From Peromyscus leucopus (Eukaryota > Chordata > Mammalia > Rodentia > Cricetidae): a DNA stretch of 64,000 bases. How positions within the stretch are numbered: the first letter of the stretch is position 1; each line of letters begins with the position of its first letter. This document shows, piece after piece, positions 1 through 11,669 of the stretch. Under the pieces are notes generated by a model. It saw nothing but the letters and a program-made list of their open reading frames with translations. It did not search any database and was not told the DNA's origin. A program made the position numbers and the translations under genes. The stretch is taken from contig NC_051079.1 in assembly GCF_004664715.2 (NCBI RefSeq), forward strand, positions 59,884,660 through 59,948,659, read 5' to 3'.

Positions 1-170
1 AGGAGGATGCTAGGGACCAGCCACCCAGCCATGCAGCCAGCCACAGAGTAAGAATAAAAGTAACAATACACAGAAATGACAAAAGGAAAAAGCCCAGAGG
101 CAAAAGGTAGATGGGAGCTGTGTGGCAGATCCCCCCAAAAGAAAAAGAGTTAAAAAAAAAAAAAAAAAAG
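1..170 (-). mobile_element. LTR fragment, class II rodent ERV type, cut by window start
   Basis: The stretch shares blocks with the solo LTR at 57792-58217: a CAGCCAGCCA-rich segment, then 'aaagcccagaggcaaaa' near 93-109, then 'gggagctg' and a C-rich piece just before an 18-base A run (152-169). About 100 bases of the middle of the family seem to be missing between the last two blocks. The left end lies outside the window. Strand follows the orientation of the related LTR at 42668-43077, which has a primer-binding site; that is an inference. Confidence 0.65.
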
Positions 171-1359
171 AAAACCAGCAATTCCAGGGACAAGTGCTAC
201 AAGAGGCAAAGACAAAGGAATGTAAGTATGGGTCATGACACACCAATATGGCCTGCTTAGAAGAGTACTCACCTTGGTGCCCTTTTTTAGTGAGACTGAT
301 CACATAATTGTCACAAAATTTTTCAAAAAATTATTTTAAATTTCATGATATTTCAGTTTTTCCACAAATCCTCAACAACAATAGCAACGTGTTTGGTTTG
401 GTTTGGTTTGGTTTCTGTGTCCTCAATTTTTTTCCCCAAGAGTCTAATCTAATTATCCAGTCAATACTTTCTGGGTTTGTTTATTTGTTTGTTTGTTTAC
501 AAATAACCCAACTCCCTTTCCCCATTTGTTTATTTATGTCACAAATTTTGAATGGCTTTTGAAGAAATGGCTACATGGGATCAATTATGCCACTTCCCCA
601 ATCAAATCCTTCCACTCAATAATATGATCCTATGTCATTGGCTCTGTGCAGAAAATGCATTACAGCCTTTGCCTGGTCTATAACTCATCAACTGAACTTC
701 TGACTATAACTGTTTGAATCACCACCCTATAGGAAGATGATTAATTAGTGCTTCTTACAACAACTGTGAAGACAAAAGGCACCATGTGAACATTCATGAT
801 TAACATTCATTAGTATTCCTTTTCCTCCCAGCAGCCCAACTTTCCCCTGTTCTCCTTTTTAATCACCAAATTCATTCTTAAAAAACTCCCCACAAACTTT
901 AATTAAAGGTTTTTCTAGCCCATAAGTGCAATATACAAAGGAATGCCAAAGAAAGGAGGGACATTAATCTCACTTGTTTTATGTTTCAAAATATAAAATG
1001 AAACAGAGAAATAATTCTATTTCATGTTTTTAAGACAGAGAAACAAGGAACAAACAAGGAATCTTTGAGTAGAATGATTTAAAATTGGAGACAACTCTTA
1101 AAAAGGTAGTTCAAATAATAATAATTCCTTGAAATGTTTAAGTCATAGCTCAACATGTGCTTCTCTATAGTGCTTAAGGGATGAAGAGATATAGAAAAAG
1201 ACAAAAATGAACTCAGAAAAGATAAAATGAATTGTTGAGTGGACAACTGAGAGTTTAAGATGGGCTACAGAAGCTCACACAGGCACATTATGTACTCAAA
1301 TGCTTTCTTCATGTAGAATGATGGATTCTTTTATTTTTAACAGACATCTGCAGAATATT
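171..1359. other. Unique AT-rich DNA, no gene seen
   Basis: No open frame longer than about 85 codons and no repeat that I recognise, apart from short GTTTG and TTTG runs (391-414 and 476-499). Confidence 0.6.
391..414. repeat. (GTTTG)n short tandem repeat
   Basis: Nearly five copies of GTTTG in a row; a second TTTG-rich run follows at 476-499. Confidence 0.9.
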
Positions 1360-1598
1360 GTTTTTAGTTGTTATTTTAATTTTTTGGATGTTCCATTCAT
1401 GTATACAAATTAAGTAGGATCACATCTATCCCCCATTTTCCCATTTCAACAAACCCATAGGATGCCCTCCTGAATATATCCTAGCTGTCTACTTAATGCT
1501 CATTTTTGGATAACCCACAGAGTCCACCTAGAGCTGCCCATATTTGTGTAGGTACAGGGCCTCTTCCAATGGACCTTTCTCAAAAGTTGATCCAAAAT
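1360..1598 (-). mobile_element. Rodent L1 3'-UTR fragment, antisense
   Basis: T-rich start followed by 'ggatcacatctatccccc' and later 'taacccacagagtccac...gctgcccatat', the reverse complement of the terminal 3'-UTR of rodent L1 (compare the sense copies at 11670-12345 and 15440-16027). Heavily diverged and 5'-truncated near 1598. Confidence 0.55.
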
Positions 1599-1870
1599 GA
1601 ATGCACAGAGCAAATTTCAACAAAGATAGGAAAGTTGATTTGACATCATGTAATCTATATACCGCAGAGGAGTAGCACTAGATACCAACAGCAATCAAGT
1701 CTACAGAAAGTACATAAACCTAGGGACACAGAATAAGATATCATATACCATCATACTGAAAGATAATATTTTGATAATTTTATTATTTAGAGCCTAGACA
1801 ACATGAGTAAGAAGCAAATTGATGGTCTTTTCATGAAGATATTGAAGTGTATACTATTTCCAATCTACTC

Positions 1871-2811
1871 TTATTTTTTTAATAAGAGATTTTTCTTATT
1901 CATTTTACATATCAACCACACATCCTCTCTCTTTCCTCCTCCTGCAACTCCACACTTCCCCTGCTCCAGCCAACCCGCTATTCCCTTCTCCAACAAGGTA
2001 TGGCTTCCCATGGGGAGTCCACAGAGTGTGGTACATTCAGCAGAGACAAGTCCAGGACCCTCCCCTTGTGTCAAGGCTGTGCAAGGTGTCTCACCGTAAG
2101 TAGTGGGCTCCAAAAAGCCAGATCATGCACCAGGGATGGATTCTGATCCTACTGCCAGTCAAGGCCCTTAAGAAAGTCAAGCTACACAACTGTCTTGATT
2201 ATGCAGAGGGCCTAGTCCAGTCCCATGGAGGTTCCACAACTGTTGGTCTAAAGTACATGAGTTCCAACTAGTTTGGTTTGGTTGTCTCTGTAGGTTTCCC
2301 CATCATGATCTTGATGCCCTTTGCTTATAGAATTCTTCTTCTCTCTCTTTGACTGAACTCCTGGAACTTAGCCTGGTGCTTGGCTGTGAATTTCTGTAGC
2401 TGCTTCCATCAGTTACTGGATGAAAGCTGTATGATGACAGTCAGGGTATTCACTGATCTGATCCTGGGGTAAGCCAGTCCAGGCACCCTCTCCACTACTG
2501 CTATTAGTCTAAACTGGGGTCATCCTTGTGGATTCCTGGGAACTTCCCTATCACCTAGTTTCTCCCTATCCCCATGATGTCTTCCTCTATCATGGTATCT
2601 CTTTCATCGCTCTTCCACACTGTCCCTGTTACAGCGCGAGCATTCCATTCCCTTATGTTCTCATCCCCATCCCCTATCCTCCATTGCCTCCCTCCCCATC
2701 CCCAGTTTACTCATGGAAATCTCATCTATTCCCCATTCCCAGGGCAACCCATGTGTCCCTCTTAGGGTCCTCCTTGTTAGCTAGCTTCTCTGGGGCTGAA
2801 ATTGATCCAAA
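1871..2811 (-). mobile_element. Rodent L1 3' region, antisense, 5'-truncated
   Basis: Runs from a T-rich start through 'catggggagtccacagag', 'gcaccagggatggattctg', 'catgatcttgatgcc', 'ccatcagttactggatga' and 'gggtcctccttgtta'. These are landmarks of the long 3' region of rodent Lx-type L1 read backwards. The open frames here are by-products of the L1 sequence. A 12-base sequence 'ttgatccaaaat' lies just right of it (2812-2823) and again at 1587-1598. Confidence 0.85.
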
Positions 2812-2924
2812 ATAGCAATGGAATTCAATGTCTTCAGCAAATGCCTAAGATCACCAGGAGAAAAAGATTCTGAGGAGAAACACATGTAAAAATTGCATAC
2901 TGCCCTGCTACCAAAAACTTCTTA

Positions 2925-3310
2925 ATCAACGACCAGGCAGCCTGCATGGGACTAACCTGGGCCCTCTGTATAATAATAAATGACAGTTGTGTAGACTGGT
3001 CTTCTTGTAGGACTCCTAACAGTGGGAGCAGGGGCTGTTTTCGATTCTTTTGCAGACTCTTGTGACCCTATTCCTCATATTGGGTTGCCTTGTCCAAACT
3101 TAATACAAGATAAAGTCTTACTACAACTTGGTATGCCACGTTTTGTCAATGTCCATGGGAAACCTGCCCTTTTCTGAATAGAAAGGGAGGAAGAGTAGAT
3201 GGGGGAGCGGGAGGCAGAGGGGAGCAGGGGATGGAGGGATAGGGAGGAGAGGAGGAAGGGGAAACTGCAGTCAGGATGTAAAAATGATAGCTATTACTTA
3301 AAAAAACAAA
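2925..3310 (+). mobile_element. Rodent L1 3'-UTR, sense, 5'-truncated
   Basis: Sense landmarks: 'ggcagcctgcatgggac', 'tgacagttgtgtag', 'aacagtgggagcaggggct', then a long GGA-rich purine block (3184-3262), 'gaaactgcagtcaggatgt' and an A-rich tail at about 3300-3310. Its 3' region overlaps in content with the antisense copy at 1871-2811 but is diverged from it, so the two are different L1 insertions rather than one inverted element. Confidence 0.85.
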
Positions 3311-4074
3311 ATTTGAAAACAGTTAAATGGATAAATAAATAATTGTAGATAAGCAAGCTAACTTCTAAATATTTTTATCTTAAAGGGTATGTTTATTTCC
3401 CATAGTTTCAGTAATCAAATCCTTACTACATTAAGGAGGTTTTAATATCAGAATGGTGTATTCTAATCACTCAAAATAAACCAGGTCACATGGACAATCT
3501 CAGGAATACTTCAAATTATCATAGAGTAATTATTCTGCTCTATTACCAAGATAGATGCTTAACTGTACCATAGAGGCACTCTCTTTGGTTGTTTTCATTT
3601 AGCATGGAAAGATAAAACTCTAAAACTAAAAGGGTTTTATACCTCCATCAGATGTATCAGCATACAATACCTTACAGCTTGGCTGGGATACTTGGACAGC
3701 CTATCTCACTGCCACCTGACTTACAAAACAGTTGTTTTACTTAAAGTCATTAAGTGGCAAGAGCAGCCACTTAACCAGGGGTGTAAGAGCAAGAAATTCT
3801 AAGCTGAGAGGCAAGTAAATGGCGGCTGCAAATGTCCAGTAGAAGGGAAGAAATCAGCAGGGGTGTTCTACCACCTGCTATATTATATAAATTCTGACGC
3901 AGAGCACAGATTATGGATTTCAGGAATGCACACACCTGAACACACTCCTGCTAAGTTTCCCTGACCCCAGATAATAACACTTTGTACTCAGTTTCAAGGG
4001 TCATTAGAATTTACACAATTCTTAATTGCTTACATGATTATGTTGATCAACAAGTGTTTGTTGTATTATGACTT
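3311..4074. other. Unique DNA, no gene seen
   Basis: No recognisable repeat or credible open frame between the L1 tail and the B1 at 4086. Confidence 0.55.
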
Positions 4075-4085
4075 TTAACTCATTT

Positions 4086-4248
4086 GTTTTTTGTTTGTTT
4101 GTTTGTTTGTTTCAAGACAGGGTTTCTGAATGCAGTTCTGGCTGTCCTGGAACTCACTCTGTATATCAGGCTGGCTTTGAACTTGGAGATACACTGGCCT
4201 CTGTTTCATGAGTGTTGGGATTAAAGGCATGTACCACCACTGCTAAGC
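4086..4248 (-). mobile_element. B1 SINE (antisense)
   Basis: A (TTTG)n tail is followed by 'caagacagggtttct', 'gctgtcctggaactcactct', 'ggctggctttgaactt', 'gtgttgggattaaaggcatg' and 'accaccact', the reverse of a B1. Flanks look like an 11-base target duplication with one mismatch (ttaactcattt at 4075-4085, ttaactgattt at 4249-4259). Several substitutions make it a fairly old copy. Confidence 0.95.
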
Positions 4249-4259
4249 TTAACTGATTT

Positions 4260-4699
4260 TTAATGGCATAATTGTTAGTTTTAAGAAATGTTAATTTACT
4301 AGGAAATTCATGTATAACATTGCTCTCTTTGCATCTAAGGACTTTAATTGTTTAACCAACTTAAAACTTCTTAGAATGTATCTTTGGTGTCTGCTAGCAA
4401 TAATGATTTCAATATCACTTTTTTAGGAGAATGTGATTGATATTTTGTATTTCTTTCTACCCATATAATTTTAAACACAATTAACAGACTTTCTCCAGGT
4501 TCAGATTGACAATTTCCTAAACAAAAACAGGTGCAGTTCCTTTGAAATTATTTTCAGATGGCCAGACTGAGCTATAAGCTGTTCTTGGTAAATATGCAAT
4601 TTTCAAATACACTTCCATTACAACATGAAAATATAATCAAAGGAAAGTCTATAGCATAGTGTCTTGTACAATTGTGTTTACTAACCATTCATTTATCCA
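4260..4699. other. Unique DNA, no gene seen
   Basis: AT-rich, no repeat or open frame that I can support. Confidence 0.5.
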
Positions 4700-4960
4700 G
4701 TAGAGATTTATGATTAATTTTTTTGCTCAGTGTTTATCCACTCATTTATTTAATAAATTCAGTCATGTATTCATTCTCTAAATATAGAGTTACCTAGCCA
4801 ATTATAAGCCAGGCATATTGTGTTAGAAAATGTTAAAGACATTAATAAGAACATAATAGGCTCCTCACCCTCAGGGAACTCAAAGTCCAATAAGCATAGC
4901 AGGCAGGTGAATAATTGCTTTATAGTGGAAAACACATTAATAACTAATAAAATTACATAA
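4700..4960. mobile_element. Possible ancient mammalian-wide repeat (L2/MIR class)
   Basis: The order 'ctcatttatttaataaattcag', 'gccaggcatattgtgttag', 'ctcctcaccctcagggaactc' and 'aagtccaataa' resembles the old mammalian repeat reading 'caggcactgtgctaggtgc...ccctgccctcaaggagctcac'. Very diverged; the family is uncertain. Confidence 0.4.
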
Positions 4961-5639
4961 GGTGATCATGATAATACATAAATACGTTTATTCTGTATTA
5001 GCACACTGAAGAGGGTTTCTCAAATACCTTGTCCTTTGAGATAGCCTTTGAAGAAAAAAATCAAGATTAAGTTATCAAGAAGAGACACATGAAACCTAAA
5101 ACTCGTATTTTGGAACTTACAAGCAGATCAGCAACAATGATTCACAGCGGGTTCTTTACTAAATGAAACAAACGGAGTAAGATTATGTTGAGCCTCAGGT
5201 TGCTGTATCTGTCCAAATACAAAGTTATATAAACATGTTTAAAGAAGAAAGACACACTTTATGTAGCTATGAAGAAGCCAAATGTACACTCAAGTCCTAT
5301 GCTTATAAAAGAAGATGGGAGCTTATGGAAAACAACGACATTAATTCATCTGCTGTTTAAATCACTTCCAACTGATGTACTTTGGTGAATTTTATCTGTT
5401 TTCTTGTGGCATGTATGTACATGCACCTTGGCTCTTCTACCATATCATACATTCTTGAAAAATCTAAAGAGAAGATCATATATTGTACTTTGTGTAGAAA
5501 GCCTCTACAAACAAGTGCTTTCTGCATAATGGATGCTGAATAATTGTGTGATGAAAGAGTAAATGATTAAGTTTAAATCCATTTTTTTACACAAAAACTT
5601 AGATAATAACCTCCAAGATGTCACAAAGCAATACATCAT
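4961..5639. other. Unique DNA, no gene seen
   Basis: Nothing recognised; AT-rich with no long open frame. Confidence 0.5.
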
Positions 5640-6720
5640 AACAGACAGCTGAAGACATCACTCTATTGTACCACTGAGGACACTATACATGTCAGAAAAC
5701 CATGCGGGCTACTACAGCATGATGCCTAGTGTTACTCAAGATGAGAGGCATCATACATGCTTGCCAACAGTGCATGGTGTGTTCTGTGGCACCAAACACA
5801 CCAGAGGGTCATGGAAAAGTTCATTAAAAGTTTAATTGTGCCCTTTACTGTGCACAGTAGGACAGATTGACTATATTGGCCCTTTAATATACTCAGAGGG
5901 AAGCTAGGGCTATTTCATATATGTTGACACTATTACTGGACTTTTGAAAAAAAATTCTCCATGAAAATTCACCCACAGAATGACAGCTAAGAGCTCAGAA
6001 GTCTGAAGTCAATATACAGGGATCCCAGGGATCTGAAAGTGACTAAGGTACCCATTTCAAAGACCATGATGCAGAATTGTGGCCAGGCAACCAAGTCATA
6101 CCATGGATCTTCCACCAACTCTACAACTTAATGGGAACAAGATGCATTAAGGGATGTCTGGATTACTAAAAGTGTCTTTAAAGATTTCCCTTCTTTGCAA
6201 GAGTAGACTACTAATGTCCTCCTACCCTAGAGAGGTCCTGATGAAAAGACTGACCTGTATCCACGGCCATCATTTCTAAATTGTAGCTCCTTGAACTAAG
6301 ACTATAGTTTAAAACAGACAAATCCCTTAAGCCAGCAAACAGGAATTTTGTTCCTAGCTCCAACTGATATAACACCAGGCACAGAACAGAACATCTAAAT
6401 GGGCTCTGGGTGCTTCAGCAACCCTATGGTGGCTTCTAGAGAATGAGCTACACTGAATTTAAAAGTTACACCGATCCTGTTGGAAAACAGTCTGACAAGA
6501 TTAAAACACACCTTCTAGAGGGATTTTTCTTCAAAATGGACATACAGCACATGCATGTGGCAACTCTATCTTCACTCAAGTATATTCTTCAGGATCCCCA
6601 GACAGGTACCAGCCAAATGGCTCTTCTGACTAGAGATCACATCATTGCATGTATCTTGCCACGTAATACAGACTTTCCCCTTTTGGTATCGTCTTAACAT
6701 TTGTTTTGTTTCTCATAAGT
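5640..6720 (+). mobile_element. Decayed ERVL-type endogenous retrovirus, pol integrase region
   Basis: Translation of the plus strand in shifting frames gives integrase landmarks in the right order. A C-x-x-C piece with 'CQQC' lies at about 5762-5773 (end of the zinc-binding domain). QIDYIGP lies at 5863-5883. A VDTITG-like segment with the first core aspartate is near 5923-5940. S-D-stop-GTHF at 6038-6058 holds the second core aspartate. The frames differ between blocks, with stop codons at 5905-5907 and 6044-6046, and no clear catalytic glutamate is seen near 6120-6160. It is a dead fragment. The region from about 6200 to 6720 is assigned by position only. The short open frame at 6443-6697 is not recognisable. 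Confidence 0.6.
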
Positions 6721-7144
6721 GAGCAGCAGGAAATCTGTTCCTTGATTGGGCTATGTACCAGCATATCAAGACTGGTGACCACTAGCTTGCTCAAAATTGC
6801 CCATAATAGGATCACATGGACTACTGTGCGTGATTGATACAGATGGTATATAACAGAACAGGACTGTCTCCTCCATCACTTTTTCACTTTCCTTTTGCAC
6901 TGGTATGGCATAGTGTTAGTATTAAATAGATACAGTGTGTGTATCTTGAGGGGTAGATGGAAAATACAGATCAGTGTGTGCTGTGGGATAACCCTTCTGT
7001 GTGCTGTGAATATGCTTTATTACCAATGATTAATAAAGAATCTGCTTTGGCCTATAGCAAGGCAGGATAGAGCCAAGCAGGAAATCCAAGCAGAGATACA
7101 AGGAGAAGGGCAAAGTCAGGGGCAGACACCATCCAGCTGCCAAG

Positions 7145-7150
7145 GAACAA
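7145..7150 (+). repeat. Target-site duplication, left copy (GAACAA)
   Basis: GAACAA directly precedes the TG of the inner LTR at 7151 and is repeated at 7505-7510 directly after its terminal CA. A perfect 6-bp duplication fits a class II (ERVK-like) integration. Confidence 0.85.
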
Positions 7151-7504
7151 TGTCAGGGACAAGGACAGAATCTCTAGTTAGTGGAAAAATACAGACCCCC
7201 AATAAGACAGGGAACTAGATCAGCTTACTGTCAGGTTGCCTAGCAACAGGACATTGAGTCAGAGCCCTTGACCCTTTCACCCTGTAAACATCCTATACAA
7301 ACATCCTGTTAGCTTGCCCGACCTTATGCAGATGACAGCTTCTTGCTCCCCCCCACCCCGCAGAACTATATAAACCTTTCTGGAAGAGAAATAAAGGGCA
7401 CCTTGATCAGAATCTAGACTTAGTGTCTTTTCCTTTGTATCTCCTGTCCCTACATTCCCTCCTTAGGGTGGTCGAGAACCCGTTGAAGCCCTGCAGGCAG
7501 GGCA
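7151..7504 (+). mobile_element. Complete solo LTR, class II ERV type, nested in another LTR
   Basis: 354 bases starting TGTCAGGG and ending GGCA, flanked by the perfect 6-bp duplication GAACAA (7145-7150, 7505-7510). It has a promoter-like TATATAAA at 7367-7374 and an AATAAA polyadenylation signal at 7390-7395, which set the strand as plus. The end segment 'gtggtcgagaacccgttgaag' resembles the U5 end of betaretrovirus-like rodent elements. It interrupts the LTR at 6976-7707, so it is younger than that copy. No internal retroviral sequence remains. Confidence 0.85.
7367..7395 (+). promoter_or_regulatory. LTR promoter core: TATA box and poly(A) signal
   Basis: TATATAAA at 7367-7374 and AATAAA at 7390-7395 lie in the U3/R part of the inner LTR. 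Whether it still starts transcription cannot be told from sequence. Confidence 0.55.
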
Positions 7505-7510
7505 GAACAA
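7505..7510 (+). repeat. Target-site duplication, right copy (GAACAA)
   Basis: Partner of 7145-7150; after it the sequence of the outer LTR resumes ('catgccagcagattgc'). Confidence 0.85.
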
Positions 7511-7707
7511 CATGCCAGCAGATTGCTAACACCACAGCCACATGACAATATTTAGATTAATAGAAATGGATTAATTTAAATATAAGAACCAGCTAGTAAT
7601 AACCCTGAGCCATCAGCCAAACATTTATAAGTAATATTAAGCTTCTGAATGATAATTTTAAAAATGGCTGCAGAATCAGGCAGGACAGAGAAAAGCCAAT
7701 GGTTACA

Positions 7708-10700
7708 AGTGTAAGAATGCAAAGGATGATAAAGGCATCAGACACTGTGGGGAACATTCCAGAATCAGTATCTGAGTTATCACAGAGAACTTGTCCTTGT
7801 ATATATAGTACAGATTTTAAGGGGAAATGTTGAAGACAGTAAAGAAGAGAAAGAAGATACAGGCTATAGACACACAGATATGTACAATATAGCTACCAGA
7901 AGTTCTAGAGGATTAAGACTGTGTTCCTTTTTCTGCATATATATAAACACTGAGCTGGTCTTGGGTCTGGGGAGTGTCCTAACCAGCTGCCAACAAGGAT
8001 TAAAAGAGTATTGAACAATATATAAACTCTTATTGGGTTCATTCTTTAGTATCTGAAAATAGTACTAAAGCTTCAGAAGCCTTGTGTTTAATAAGGATTT
8101 GCAGTGTGTTCCTGCTTCTCGCCTTCACCAAAATAAAACAACCAATTCAATATTCACAGCTACTCTTGCAACTCTTGTTAAAATATTTTACTCTGTTATC
8201 AAATAATACTGACAGATGTTCAGTGTCCAGCATAGGCAGATGTATCCAGAACCAGCTAGAAAAGGAGTTTACCTTGATACAAACAGAGCTGAAGAGAATT
8301 AACTAGAACAAAAATATTATGTAAATGAAAGTTATAAAGCCAGATTCAGTACCACTGGCTTGGTCCAACAAGAATAGATGATTTTACTATCACCCATCTT
8401 ATTGGGAAAGGGTCAAAAAATAATAATAAACAGCTGTGGCAATTCTGGTAGCAACAGCCAAGATTACATCTCCAAGGGAATTAATACCTGCCTGAATGGA
8501 TCTTTGATGCCATTCCATAAAGGAAAAATAAAGCCAACATTGAAACTGTCCTGCTGCCCTCGCTGATGAAGGGTCTCTATAAACCTCATCCACCATCCAC
8601 CGAGCCATTGTTCTGTGAGAGTAGTAATGGGTTAATGTGCATGTGCCCAGGCTGGTATCATTCATGTAGTCATTAAATGTTCCTCAAGTGCTTTCTATAG
8701 AAAGGGACATGTCCCAGGAAAGAAACCACTTATACCACTTATATCAAAATAATGGAAACCATCCAGTAGATCAAAGATTTAGATGTATACTATATGTGGT
8801 GATTCTTAGAAAAACATACCAAATGCAGCACTAGTGTCCTGAGATCTAACAAATACTAATTCTGAAGATCTTACTCTATAATACTGAACCAGAAATTCTA
8901 GGAAAGGGGCACAGATGATTGTGTTTTGCAAAGTTTCACAATGATTCTGATATGAGCTCAACTTAGCAAAGGCCTATAAAAGCCTTTACAAATGGAAAAT
9001 AATATGCACACATAATTTCTTGTGGAAATCATTCATCGAGGTATGGCCACAAATAAGAAAGTATAGTATTTTTCCCTCTAAAGTAGTATAAATTTTATAT
9101 ATGGTAGCTTATTTATGAATTCTTTCAACCTGTAGAGATTTTACTGAATAGCCATTATCATGGTCCTGGGAATTGACAAAGAGATTTAACAAACATAGCC
9201 CTTTCTTTAGGGAACAGTCAGACTAGTGGGATAATAATTAGTCTCTTGCTATGCCTTCCTTCTTCATCTCATCTCAGGCATTTGTTTAATATGTTTTTAG
9301 TTATTGTTCATTAAATTGAGATGACCTATCAGCTATAAAATGACTGCTGGTTCAAATTATTGATTTTAAATGAAAATTTGCCAGTGTTTTCCATTCATTA
9401 CAATATAATGTACTATTCTATTTTATTGAAAATTTTCTATAATAAAATAAAAAGGCAACCACTCTGTTGATTAAATATTAATCCCAAAGGGAATTGTAAG
9501 AGCTCTGGGAATTAATATTGAACCACCGAGACATTTCTTAATGAGGATGGAGATGTTCTGGCCACCTCAGGATTAAATCACAGGGCAATGTTAAGGAAAC
9601 TAACAATGTTTTATTAATTAACCTTCAGGTTTCCCTTGTAAAGGGGTCAGAAATGAGGTTTGGAGGAACAAGTTAGCATAACGTAAATCTGGGAATCAGC
9701 ATCCTATAAGAAACCCCATTATCATGAAAACTAGAAGGAACACCCATTCCTAGTTTATTCCCTAGTTTATTCAAACACTTGGGGCTCATTTCTTTTCAGG
9801 GGCAACAGTAGGTTTCTCAAGATTGTTTTATTATTATTGAAGTTCATAGGCAAGCAGGTAGTAATTTATTGTGCTACAGATGAACATAGAAATTAAATAA
9901 TATGTAGGAATGATAGCATTTGTTTTTCTTGCTGTTAGAAAAATTAATACACAAGGAAGCCTGGAAAGGGCTCAGTTGGCATGGAAACACAAAATCCATC
10001 AGCCTCAGTGGTGGTGGCTTGCATTTTGGACAATGTGATTTCCCAACGTGCACAAGGCAATTCTCGTCCTTTCTCAGAATACACTGAAAGTTGGTTGCCT
10101 GCCTCCCCCTAAGTAGTTGATTAGACCCTGTTAAAGATTGTGGGAAATAATTTCGTATTGCTTGTCTGAAAGTAAATATGACCTATATGAATTGTGAAAA
10201 TGTCTAGAGTTAATGCCTATTCTATGAGAAACCTAAGAGCTCTGTATCATGGGTAGATTGTATTGATAGATTCCCCAGGCAAGGCACAAAACAGATGAAG
10301 TAAAAAGCCCAAAAATTCAGGAGGAAATGTGGCCATACCAAATGTAATACTCAAAATTTGAGGAAATAATCTTGAATCTGCAGTTCCAGAATAGTTAGAG
10401 AGCCCTATGTCCAGAATAGGCTGAACCTAGGTGGGAAGAGAAGCTCAGCTGGCTTCTCAACTGGCTATGTCATCTGCTTGAAGCTGCTGCAGAGTATGGA
10501 CCCAGCCAACTGGTCTACCCATCTGTTAACTCTGTTTCAGATGTTGTCACTGATCTGAGTATCTGTATTTTTCCTGAAGGGATGAGGGAAAACGTTCTTT
10601 CATCTCTTTGATGATAGCTGCAACAGCACACAGCCCAATAAGCCACCTGAAACCAAAGCCCACACACTAGCAATGCTGCGGGCAAAGCCATGGGCTTTTT

Positions 10701-11669
10701 TCTCACAGACTGAAATAGTTCACTGCTGGTCTCAGCAGCTTGGTGACCAGAATTGCTTGGTGAATAACAGTATCATTGTCTTCAGAATCAATAAATGTCT
10801 CTTTTCTAGCCAATAGGATATTTCAATCCAAACATCAGGATACAATATTTGGATCTCCATTTTACCACTTCCCCCTCAGAACATGCCTGCCATTAATTGT
10901 GGTGTTAGCCTCCCCAAGCTCAGGTGGGTTCAACCTTGATGAATAGAAAATAAACACAAAAAATTGTTGTCTATTTAACTGCCTCAGTAACCTTGGCTAA
11001 CACTGTTGATGGATGTCCTAGGGTGCTGTTTTTCCCTCTTCTGTTTCCTTGTGTATTTTATTTCTGATGACTTACCCGCGGGCTGAGTGTCTGGGAATTG
11101 AAAGGAGGATAGTATGTTTCTCAAAGTGAGTTGCCAATCTGTCAGACATCACCACAGCTCTCAAAGTTTTTCATCAACTATTTTTAAGACAAACCTTCAC
11201 TTGCAACATCTCATTCGAGCTCCCCTCTGCTAGATGCTGTTGGATCCAATCCAAACCTTAGGTTAAAAGCCCTTATTATTAGGACTCCTGGAGTTTTTCT
11301 GCAAGTCAGATTTTATTAGAAAACAGTGTCAATTTGACTGAGCTTAGCACAGGTATTCATCATCACAAAAAAGGCCTTTAGTATGCTTCAAGAAAGAATT
11401 CATGGGGTCTGGACTCCAAAATCTGCTGTCTTTTTTATTATGGCTCTACAGTTTGAAGCAACAATAAAAATAATATTTAATGAAGTAAAACTTAGAAGTT
11501 GATGCTACCTTGGTCTCTTGATGTTGAGCCAAAATTCCCTTAATTCTTTCCCTTCATTCCTTTTTGTCTCTACCAACCAGAAGAATTACACTCTACCAGG
11601 GACCACAGCTACCTAACTAGGTTGGTACTCAAATGAGACCATCATTCAACACCCATTAGAGAAGCAGCT
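7708..11669. other. Long AT-rich stretch, no gene recognised
   Basis: About 4 kb with no SINE or L1 that I can support. A minus-strand open frame of 88 codons (8399-8665) has no recognisable motif, and a 63-codon minus frame (10515-10706) is likewise unassigned. Both may be chance or remains of old retroelements. No splice-flanked coding pattern was seen. Confidence 0.5.

Larger units (their letters stand above)
6976..7707 (-). mobile_element. Solo LTR, class II rodent ERV type, split by a second LTR
   Basis: The left part (about 6976-7150) and right part (7511-7707) join into one LTR when 7151-7510 is removed. They contain 'attaataaagaatctgctttggcc', 'gccaagcaggaaatccaagc', 'attaatagaaatggattaattt' and 'aaaaatggctgcag', blocks shared with the LTRs at 16034-16366, 48432-48806 and 57792-58217. 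The outer ends are approximate, and no clean target duplication is seen around the outer copy. No primer-binding site or polypurine tract adjoins it, so it is a solo LTR. Strand is inferred from its relatives. Confidence 0.75.

Noticed and set aside
1871..3310. A single L1 with inverted 5' part (twin priming)
   Set aside because: The sense and antisense parts cover overlapping stretches of the L1 3' region and differ in sequence, so they are two insertions.
7708..8700. Internal retroviral region attached to the LTR at 6976-7707
   Set aside because: No primer-binding site or polypurine tract adjoins the LTR on either side; the LTR is solo.
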